DNA from: Verrucomicrobiales bacterium
GTDB taxonomy: Bacteria; Verrucomicrobiota; Verrucomicrobiia; Verrucomicrobiales; V1-33
Assembly: GCA_018003315.1 (NCBI GenBank)
Contig: JAGNEJ010000002.1
Coordinates: forward strand, 134,230 to 198,229
Direction: 5' to 3'
Length of the DNA stretch: 64,000 nucleotides
The notes under the pieces are model-generated. The model was not told the origin of the DNA. It worked only from the letters and a program-made list of their open reading frames with translations, and did no database searches. Shown here piece after piece: positions 17,563 to 24,558 of the stretch; the first letter of the stretch is position 1, and every line of letters begins with the position of its first letter. A program made the position numbers and the translations under genes.

Positions 17563-18920
17563 GGTTGGTCCTGATTTGGAGTGGCTAGGGAAGGTGGCAG
17601 GGATTTGCCGGGCATGGGAATGTCCTCCATGCGCAGCACCCAGCCCTTCTGGATGAATTCGGTGATTTCCACCTGTTCGGCGGTGGTGGAATTTTCCGGA
17701 TAGCGGAGGCGGACCACGCCGAAAAGTCTGCCGGGATGACCGGCAGATGCTGCCAGGACTTCCTGCTGCACGGTGCCACCCGCCGGCATGTAGCCGTAGA
17801 TGTGCCGCGCGGCACCCAGCGGCAGCCCCAGACCCAGGCGCAGGCAGGCATGTGTGGACTTGTCAGGAAAATCCTGGTTGAAGTAGTCCGAAGCGGAAAT
17901 CGTCACCCGCATCAGCACAGGGGCCGTGGGCCGCTCTTTGAGAAACTGCTCCGCGGACATTTCTCCGTACCCGGCAAAACTTTCCCAGTCCACTTTGAAT
18001 CCGGCAGGAGTTTTTTCCAGTGTGACCGGGATGGATTGATAGGATTCTGTCTCCGCCATGACAACGACGAAGCGCCGGTGCGTGAGGATTCCGCCATTGG
18101 CGATGTCGGGCAGCCGCTTGAGACGCAGGGGGGTGAATGGCTGCTGCTCCGCGTAATAATGCTCCAGCAGAGGGAATACCCGCTCCGGTTCCCGGATGAA
18201 GGGGCGCAGTTCCTTCGGTGTTTCCGCGGCAAAGAAATCGGAAAGCACCCGGTTGACCGCAGGCAGATAGTCTGCGGTGGCCATCAGTTCCAGCAGGTCG
18301 TCCGGATTGGCCGATGCCGCGGCTTTTTTTTCGGTCGCAGGGGCGATGACCTGGACCGGGCCCTTTTTGAAGGCGGAGCGCAGCGAGAGATACAGCGCGG
18401 TGGCGAAGAGCGCCGTGAAGATGCCCACGATCCCCCAGGGAATGCGCCGCCAGAAGCCCCGACGCCGCGCGCTGCGTTTGGCTGATGCCGCCTCGGAATC
18501 CCATTCCGTGCCGGAAGGAGTCCCGGCCAGGCGTCTGTTTTTTTTGACTCGGCGCCCCTTGTTGGCGTTCGCATCCTGAAACAATTCGGGATCGCTGGTT
18601 TTTTGCAGCCGGTCTTTGAAATCAACCTCCTTGAGCGGACGATCCGTCTGCCAGCCTTCCCTGCCAGTCCCCCGGGCCTTTATCGGCTGTGGATCAAATG
18701 CGCGCTGGGTTGGAAGGGACACATGGGCCGATTTTGTCGGCGCAGACGGGACGGAGTCGGCTGCCTGCGGAACGGATGACGCCGCCGCTGCGCCGGGTTC
18801 TCCAGCCAGCACCGCACCGCAGCGCGGACAGGCAATGCGGGCCGCGGTTGGTGTGGCGGGAAGTTTGATGAGTCCCGCACAGTGGGGACACGGGGAAATG
18901 TGCCATTCGGCGGCTTCCAT
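17559..18920 (-). CDS. Zinc-ribbon membrane protein of unknown function
   Basis: This 453-residue protein starts with a zinc ribbon (CPHC near residue 11 and CPRC near 33). A low-complexity stretch follows, then a basic segment (KKNRR, then KRSARRRGFWRR), one membrane helix (WGIVGIFTALFATALYLSL, about residues 158-178) and an extracytoplasmic domain of about 260 residues. I recognise no enzyme motif in that domain. The order (cytoplasmic metal-binding head, one helix, outer domain) is typical of sensor-like or scaffold proteins. It is coupled by a four-base overlap to the NlpC/P60-like gene, so a joint envelope role is likely but unproven. Confidence 0.65.
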   Translation of the reverse strand: MEAAEWHISPCPHCAGLIKLPATPTAARIACPRCGAVLAGEPGAAAASSVPQAADSVPSAPTKSAHVSLPTQRAFDPQPIKARGTGREGWQTDRPLKEVDFKDRLQKTSDPELFQDANANKGRRVKKNRRLAGTPSGTEWDSEAASAKRSARRRGFWRRIPWGIVGIFTALFATALYLSLRSAFKKGPVQVIAPATEKKAAASANPDDLLELMATADYLPAVNRVLSDFFAAETPKELRPFIREPERVFPLLEHYYAEQQPFTPLRLKRLPDIANGGILTHRRFVVVMAETESYQSIPVTLEKTPAGFKVDWESFAGYGEMSAEQFLKERPTAPVLMRVTISASDYFNQDFPDKSTHACLRLGLGLPLGAARHIYGYMPAGGTVQQEVLAASAGHPGRLFGVVRLRYPENSTTAEQVEITEFIQKGWVLRMEDIPMPGKSLPPSLATPNQDQP

Positions 18921-19006
18921 GAGAATTGGGGCGGATGTTGGCCGCTTCCCGGTCGAAGTTCAAGAACAGAACCGCGCTCTCCGGCACGCAGGCGTCCCCG
19001 TCGGTT

Positions 19007-19642
19007 TCAGCGCGGCTTGGGCACCCGATCCGGCGGGCATTCGAGCCGCGCGATGGCTTCCATGATTCGTTCGCTGATGACCTTGTAGGCCTCCTTGCCG
19101 CCGCCCAGTTCCTCCGGAGTGAAGCGGATGGGGTCGCCGACGACGGTGGTGATTTTGCGCAGCCGGATCTTTTTGCTGCTGCGGGGCAGTGCCTCGTAGG
19201 CGCCAAAGATGCGAATGGGGATGACGGGAGCGCCGCTTTTGGCGACCATGAAGCCCGTCCCCGCTTCGGCAGGCTGGAGACCTCCGTCCTCGGACCGGTT
19301 GCCTTCCGGAAAGATCAGCACATGCTTGTTCTCCTTGAGCAGGCGCAGCACGGTTTTCATCGCCCCGATTTCCGGACGCTCCTGGTCCACCGGGATGACG
19401 TTGAGCCGCGGAAAAAGCCAGCGGGCAAAGGCATTGCTGTAGAGCGAGCTGCGGGCCAGAAAATGGATGGGGATGGGAAACGTAATGGCGACGAGCGGCG
19501 GGTCGAAATAGCTGACATGGTTGGCCGCGATGAGTGCCGGGCCTTCCAGCAGGAGTTTTTCGCGGTGCATGATCCGGAAGCGGAACAGGAGCTTTGCAGC
19601 AAGCAATGTGAGCGCGATGGCAAGGCGGTAGGTCCAGTTCAT
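19007..19642 (-). CDS. plsC: 1-acyl-sn-glycerol-3-phosphate acyltransferase
   Basis: This 211-residue membrane-associated enzyme adds the second fatty acid during phospholipid synthesis. The acyltransferase H-x4-D motif is present as NHVSYFD (His42, Asp47), and the substrate-binding motif as FPEGNRS. An N-terminal hydrophobic segment is present. The ATG at 19642 is used; a TTG at 19672 would add ten residues and overlap the end of cmk. The order cmk-plsC is common in bacteria and supports co-transcription. Confidence 0.88.
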   Translation of the reverse strand: MNWTYRLAIALTLLAAKLLFRFRIMHREKLLLEGPALIAANHVSYFDPPLVAITFPIPIHFLARSSLYSNAFARWLFPRLNVIPVDQERPEIGAMKTVLRLLKENKHVLIFPEGNRSEDGGLQPAEAGTGFMVAKSGAPVIPIRIFGAYEALPRSSKKIRLRKITTVVGDPIRFTPEELGGGKEAYKVISERIMEAIARLECPPDRVPKPR

Positions 19643-19665
19643 GCCGGGAGCGGACGGGGGATTGC

Positions 19666-20310
19666 CTAGCAAACATGGACGCCCTGCCGGGCCAGATGCC
19701 GTTCGATTTCCCCGACAACGGCGTCGATGGACAGGTTCGAGGAGTCCACAACCACCGCGTCGGGCGCCACGGTTAAGGGGGCCGTTTTCCGGGTGGAATC
19801 CTGGGCGTCACGGGAGGCGATGGAGTCGGTCTCCCCCTGAGCGCGGCGGCGGGCGGCGCGGACCTCCTCGGAGGCGTCGATGTAAAATTTGTGAGGCGTG
19901 TCCGGAAATACGACCGACCCGATGTCGCGGCCTTCCATGACCACGGGACCCAAGGCCGCGTAGCTGCGCAGCTTCTCCACCAGAATGCGGCGCACCTCCG
20001 GCACCGCGGAAAGAATGGAGACGGCGGCGTTGACTTCGGGATCGCGCAGGTGCGGTTCCGGATCGCTGCCGTCAATCCGAATGGCGCTGCGCCCGTCCTG
20101 GGCGAGACAGGAAATCTCCAGCGATTGCACCCAGTGCGCCACCGCCTCGGCATTGGAAACCGCCACCCCGTCCCGCAAGGCGGCCCATGTGACCGCCCGA
20201 TACATGGCACCGCTGTTCACAAATACGGCGTGGAGTTTTGCGGCGAGCTTTCGCCCCACGCTGCTCTTCCCGGAAGCGGCCGGGCCGTCGATGGCAATGA
20301 CTAGGGACAT
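19666..20310 (-). CDS. cmk: Cytidylate kinase
   Basis: This 214-residue kinase phosphorylates CMP and dCMP. It starts MSLVIAIDGPAASGKSSVG with the P-loop at residues 9-17 and contains the CMP-binding GAMYRAVTWAAL and GRDIGSVVFPD segments of the family. The start at 20310 is chosen because the P-loop must sit near the N-terminus. plsC follows after 23 bases. Upstream, TTACTG and CAGTAA form a small inverted repeat (20315-20330) of unknown meaning. Confidence 0.95.
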   Translation of the reverse strand: MSLVIAIDGPAASGKSSVGRKLAAKLHAVFVNSGAMYRAVTWAALRDGVAVSNAEAVAHWVQSLEISCLAQDGRSAIRIDGSDPEPHLRDPEVNAAVSILSAVPEVRRILVEKLRSYAALGPVVMEGRDIGSVVFPDTPHKFYIDASEEVRAARRRAQGETDSIASRDAQDSTRKTAPLTVAPDAVVVDSSNLSIDAVVGEIERHLARQGVHVC

Positions 20311-20489
20311 GCGTTTACTGTTCCCAGTAACCAGCAATCCCGCGCTGACAACCATTTTGCGCCGCTTCGAAGGCGGGAAGCGGCATTGCGATCCTTCCTT
20401 ACAGACAAATTTTTGCAAATTCATGCGGCCTGCGCCGTCGTTTGGAATTTCGCAAAGAAGTGGGAATTTCATTGTATTTTCAAAATTGA

Positions 20490-20518
20490 TTGCCAGCACT
20501 GCGAGTCTCCGGTAGGGT
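20490..20518 (+). promoter_or_regulatory. Promoter close to the start codon
   Basis: TTGCCA (20490-20495), 17 bases, then TAGGGT (20513-20518). The ATG at 20526 is only 7 bases further, so transcription would begin at or next to the start codon, giving a leaderless mRNA. Confidence 0.5.
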
Positions 20519-20525
20519 CTGAGGC

Positions 20526-21566
20526 ATGAATTTCCTCCAATTCCGTGCGGTTTTGCTGCCGGTAGTGCTGTTTTCTGCCGGCGGGCTTCTGGCGGCGGAG
20601 GAAAGCACCGCCAAGCCCTCCGCGGAGCCGCTTCCGCCCATGTCTGCCAAGGAGTTGAAAAAACTCTCCGGGGACCTGCTGCCGGAATCGATGAAACCGA
20701 AAATCGCAGTGCTGGACGCCACCGTCAGCCTGGATGGAGTGCTGCGTCCGGACCTTGGGATTGCCATTTCCGATACGATCGCGGCACGGCTGCTCAGGGA
20801 GGATGATTTTGAAATTCTGGATTCCAGCACATCCGGACCGGTGGGGCAGATGCCGCTGCCCGGCACCGAACCAGCGCGACTGGCACCTCCGGGACCGAGC
20901 GTGGCGGTGGAGACGGGCAAGGCCCTGGGGGCGGATTTCGTGGTAGTCCCCACCATCATCGGCCAGACCGGAGAATTCCGGGTGACCATGCGCAAACTCC
21001 GGGTCGAAGGCGGCAAGGTGGAAAGCATTCTGCTGGAAACTGTCAGGGGAAATGTGAAGTCGTTGTTCACCCAGTTGGAGTATTTTGCCGAACGGCTGAT
21101 TCCCGCCAAAGTCACCCCGCCGATCACCTATGTGAAGGTATGGATGTCCACCCCCACCCTCCCCTTGGCCAAACCAGCGGTGCCAGCGGCTGGAGACGTT
21201 TCTGCTGCGCCCAAGGCACTGCCATCCGCAGGCCACCTAACCGAAAAGCCTGGCCGTGCGCCGCGGATGGAATCCACCGCACCAGAACCGGTGAAAGTCG
21301 GTCGCATCGACCTGATTGACCACGAGTGGTCGTTTTGTGAAATCGCCAGTCCACCGGGAGTGGTGCTGGAGGCCCGGCAGCAGATTTTTGCCTGGTCCGG
21401 CGGAGACCTCAGCAAACTGGTGCCCATGACGGTCAGTCGCGTGGAGGGTGATCGGGCGATTGCTGATCTGCCGAGGACATCGCCCCACGCCGGCAGCCTG
21501 CGCAGCGGAGATTTTGTCTATCGCTGGAGCTCTCCCGCAGCGCCTCCAGCCCCGGTGGCGCGTTGA
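20526..21566 (+). CDS. Exported CsgG/FlgT-like protein of unknown function
   Basis: This 346-residue protein has a signal peptide (ending GGLLAAEE). The first domain (about residues 50-200) has the pattern of CsgG-like periplasmic domains: KPKIAVLDATVSLDG, DTIAARLLREDDFEILD, then a helix with GADFVVVPTIIGQTG. After a proline/alanine-rich linker comes a C-terminal domain (about 260-340) with VGRIDLIDHEWSFCEIASPP, which may be a small beta domain. It could help build an outer-membrane or envelope complex, but no partner is adjacent. It is divergent from cmk. Confidence 0.55.
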   Translation: MNFLQFRAVLLPVVLFSAGGLLAAEESTAKPSAEPLPPMSAKELKKLSGDLLPESMKPKIAVLDATVSLDGVLRPDLGIAISDTIAARLLREDDFEILDSSTSGPVGQMPLPGTEPARLAPPGPSVAVETGKALGADFVVVPTIIGQTGEFRVTMRKLRVEGGKVESILLETVRGNVKSLFTQLEYFAERLIPAKVTPPITYVKVWMSTPTLPLAKPAVPAAGDVSAAPKALPSAGHLTEKPGRAPRMESTAPEPVKVGRIDLIDHEWSFCEIASPPGVVLEARQQIFAWSGGDLSKLVPMTVSRVEGDRAIADLPRTSPHAGSLRSGDFVYRWSSPAAPPAPVAR

Positions 21567-21630
21567 TTTTTCCACTCCCGCCGCACCCCGTTTTCAACCA
21601 CCAACCTGCGTTGCTCGTCGTCCTCCAACC

Positions 21631-22674
21631 ATGAATTTGCGGGAAAAACTCAAGGTCCTTTTGCCGGAAATCCTCCCCGCAAATCCAGCCGAATCCATCA
21701 AGGGCACGGAGATCATCCGGCTGGTCAAGCTGCGCCTCAAGCAGGAATACAGCGATGCCACCCTGCGCTATCATTTTTCCATCATGTGCTGCGATCCGGC
21801 CTCGCCGATCGCCAAGGTGGAACAGGGCCAGGGCTACTATCTGCGGACGGCATCGCCGGTTCATTCAGGCAACCGCGGACAGGTGACCCCCTATCAGGCA
21901 CGGCTGGGACTGATGTTCGAAAACCAGCCTGAAGTTCTGGATCTGGCGGTGGCTCGCCAGCAAAAACTGCGGGCCATCTACTTCCGCCTGCTCGAACAAC
22001 AGGGCCGCCAGCCATTTCTTTTCGAATCCTCATTCGGCGAAGAGGCCCCCTACGAAAACGTCTGGAAATGTCCCGACCTGGCCGTGGTGGACTGGGAACT
22101 GGGTGAACACCTCGGCGACGACATGCAGTTTGATCCGGCCACCGTTGCCTTCAAGCGCAGCCTCGGGCAGCCCCTGTGCACCCTGTCCAGCGTGAAACTC
22201 AAGCTCGAGGTCACCTACAATTCCTTCCGCGAGGACTTTTACCAGGCGCTGAGCAATTCCACCTGGGCGCAGCACGGCGAACTGGTCATCGCCGCACCGC
22301 TGGTTGATGAACAGCTTGTCGAGGATCTCCGGCGGCTCGGAGCCCGTCACGGCATCGCCATCAGCAGCCTGGGCATTTCCCGGGAAAACCTCGATGACCT
22401 GCCGCCCCACTGGGCCATCCAGCAGCTTTCGGCCCGGGAGTTCGACGCCCTGGAGGACCGCCTCGAAATCCACCGCTTCACCACCCACGGCGATCCCCGC
22501 CCGCTCAACTGGCGGCAGGTCGAACGCGTCCGCCAGGACAACGCGGATTTCGACAGTCTGTTTTCCTGGCTGCAGCGCTCCCTGGCCGACGGGCGTGCGC
22601 ATTCCTACCAGCAGTTCACCAAACTCCTCGGCGAAGAAATCATTCGGGAAGGACGCACCGCGAAAAATGGCTAG
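21631..22674 (+). CDS. Winged-helix plus nuclease-fold-like protein (HrgA/COG2958-like)
   Basis: This 347-residue protein has an N-terminal winged-helix-like domain (about 1-75) and a central region (about 145-240) resembling the HrgA/COG2958 group: YENVWKCPDLAVVDWE followed by VKLKLEVTYNSFREDFYQAL. These proteins resemble PD-(D/E)XK nucleases and some sit in restriction loci. Here PD is present, but the expected E-x-K seems changed: the strand reads SVKLKLEV instead of the usual FELK-like sequence, so activity may be lost. No methylase or other defence gene is nearby. The assignment is from memory of the family pattern. It ends four bases inside the end of convergent hemA. Confidence 0.5.
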   Translation: MNLREKLKVLLPEILPANPAESIKGTEIIRLVKLRLKQEYSDATLRYHFSIMCCDPASPIAKVEQGQGYYLRTASPVHSGNRGQVTPYQARLGLMFENQPEVLDLAVARQQKLRAIYFRLLEQQGRQPFLFESSFGEEAPYENVWKCPDLAVVDWELGEHLGDDMQFDPATVAFKRSLGQPLCTLSSVKLKLEVTYNSFREDFYQALSNSTWAQHGELVIAAPLVDEQLVEDLRRLGARHGIAISSLGISRENLDDLPPHWAIQQLSAREFDALEDRLEIHRFTTHGDPRPLNWRQVERVRQDNADFDSLFSWLQRSLADGRAHSYQQFTKLLGEEIIREGRTAKNG

Positions 22675-23708
22675 GGCGCAGGCGGTGCCCGGAAAACTGC
22701 GGAGTTTTCAACGTGCTGGTCAATGATGCGGCGGCACTTTTCCAACTCCCGCTCCCGGCGCTGCCGTCCTTGGTCGGCGATCTGTTCCAGGGCGTCGATG
22801 TCAAAGAGGTAAACGTTTTCCAAATCGTTGACTGCGGCCTCCACATCCCGAGGCACGGCGATGTCGATGATGAACAGAGGCCGCCCGCCGCGCCGCAGGC
22901 GCATGGCCGGTTCGATGTCCTCCGTGCGGACGATGGGGTGAGGGGCGGCGGTGCTGCCGATGAGGATGTCAACGTCCGGAACCTGGTTCTGCCACCCGTC
23001 GAAATGCAGCGCCTGGCCGCCCATGTCCTGCGCCATTTCCACCGCCCGGTCGTAGTTGCGGTTGGAAACGATGATGCCCCTGGCACCGCGGCTTTGCAGG
23101 CTCTGCGCGGTGCGGCGGCTGATTTCACCCGCGCCCAGCAGCATGACGCGGCAGCCGGTGAGGTCACCGAAGAGCTTCTCCGCCAGTTCCACGGCCACCG
23201 CGCCGATGCTGGTGGCGCCGCGCTGGATGTCGGTGGTGTTGCGCACCGCCTTGCCCACCCGGAAGGCTTCCTGAAACAGCTTGTTCAGGTTGCGCCGGGT
23301 GGCGCCGGCTGCCAGAGCCGCATGGTAGGCCTCCTTCACCTGGCCGAAGATTTCCGTTTCGCCCAGCACCATGGAATCCAGCCCGCCGGCCACGGCGAAG
23401 AGGTGCCTGACAGCATCGACGCTGCTATGGTGAAAAAACACCTCCGAGGACAAATCCCGGTCCAACTGGAAGCGTTCCCGCAGCCACTGTTCGATTTCCT
23501 GCCGGACGAGCGGGGCGCTGCCCTGGGTGGCGAGCCCAGCATAGATTTCCATGCGGTTGCAGGTGGAGACGACGACGGCTTCGCTGATTCCCGGCAGGGC
23601 GGCGATGTGCAGGGCGGCGTCGCCGAGTTCCCGTCCAGGAAAGGCGAGCCGCTCCCGGATTTCCACGGGGGCGGTTTTGTGGCTAAGTCCCAGGCAGAGC
23701 AGCGGCAT
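22671..23708 (-). CDS. hemA: Glutamyl-tRNA reductase
   Basis: This 345-residue enzyme makes glutamate-1-semialdehyde from charged tRNA-Glu, the first committed step of the C5 heme pathway. The catalytic cysteine is Cys50 in VVVSTCNRMEIY, and the NADPH-binding region reads MLLGAGEISRRTAQSL. The C-terminal dimerisation region is short, ending HVENSAVFRAPPAP, whereas many HemA proteins are about 420 residues long. A CcsA/HemX-like membrane protein gene lies just 4 bases upstream, a common linkage. Confidence 0.95.
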   Translation of the reverse strand: MPLLCLGLSHKTAPVEIRERLAFPGRELGDAALHIAALPGISEAVVVSTCNRMEIYAGLATQGSAPLVRQEIEQWLRERFQLDRDLSSEVFFHHSSVDAVRHLFAVAGGLDSMVLGETEIFGQVKEAYHAALAAGATRRNLNKLFQEAFRVGKAVRNTTDIQRGATSIGAVAVELAEKLFGDLTGCRVMLLGAGEISRRTAQSLQSRGARGIIVSNRNYDRAVEMAQDMGGQALHFDGWQNQVPDVDILIGSTAAPHPIVRTEDIEPAMRLRRGGRPLFIIDIAVPRDVEAAVNDLENVYLFDIDALEQIADQGRQRRERELEKCRRIIDQHVENSAVFRAPPAP

Positions 23709-23712
23709 GATT

Positions 23713-24483
23713 TCAACGGGACACGATCCACATGGTCAACAGCGGCAGCAGGAACCCCAGCACCGCAGCCAGGGCCGCCTTTCGGCCGGACATCCCCCGC
23801 GTCAGGGCGTAGATGACAATGCCGGCATAGACCGCCCAGACCCCCCACACCGGGAGCAGGGAATGCGCCAGGTTTCGATCCGGTATCCGGTAGGCGCAGA
23901 AGATGGCCGCGGAAAGCATGGCGAAACCGCAGAAGATCAGCCGGCGAATGACCTTGATGAGATTGTGCAGCGGCGGCAGGCGCAGGGACAGCGCATCCAG
24001 CCGCCCCCGCTTCAAGTGATGGTCCTGGACGAGAAACATGACGCCGGCGATCGAAGCCAGGGCGAAGGCGCCAAAGCTCAGCAGGGCCAGGGATTTGTGC
24101 AGTTCATTCCAGAAACCAGCGGAAACGGGCTTCTCCGGATGCGCGTCCGGAAGCAGCAGCGCCGCCACATGGAAAACGAATACCATGGGCGCGGTGAACA
24201 TGCCCAGCAGCGACCAGCGGTAGGCCGTACCGATGGTGAAATACAGGAGCACCATGGCCCAGGCGACGAACACCAGCAGTTCGAACATGTTGGTCACCGG
24301 GCATTGGCCCAGTTCCTTTCCGCGTGCCCCCAGAAAAAGGCTCTGGCACACCACTCCGGCAGCCATGACCGCCAGCATCCCAAGGTTTGGTCCGTGGCGG
24401 CCGGTTCTCAGAAACCAGAAGGCAAAGGCAAATCCTCCGCAGAAAAACACGGTGGCCAGGTAGATGTAAATGCGCGGATCCAC
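23713..24483 (-). CDS. CcsA/HemX-family membrane protein (cytochrome c assembly)
   Basis: This 256-residue polytopic protein belongs to the CcmC/CcsA/HemX family. About eight hydrophobic helices are visible. The histidines in FHVAALLL and WNELHKSLALL sit where the family binds heme, although the tryptophan-rich WWD motif of full cytochrome assembly proteins is not clear. Placement directly before hemA suggests the HemX role, which affects HemA levels or heme handling. It starts with GTG at 24483. A cytochrome c maturation role remains possible. Confidence 0.75.
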   Translation of the reverse strand: MDPRIYIYLATVFFCGGFAFAFWFLRTGRHGPNLGMLAVMAAGVVCQSLFLGARGKELGQCPVTNMFELLVFVAWAMVLLYFTIGTAYRWSLLGMFTAPMVFVFHVAALLLPDAHPEKPVSAGFWNELHKSLALLSFGAFALASIAGVMFLVQDHHLKRGRLDALSLRLPPLHNLIKVIRRLIFCGFAMLSAAIFCAYRIPDRNLAHSLLPVWGVWAVYAGIVIYALTRGMSGRKAALAAVLGFLLPLLTMWIVSR

Positions 24484-24558
24484 GGGCGGTTGGGCAGGGT
24501 AAGTTAGGAATCGACAGTGGAGTCTGGTTGCGTTGGTCCGGCAAATTCCCGGCGTGCT

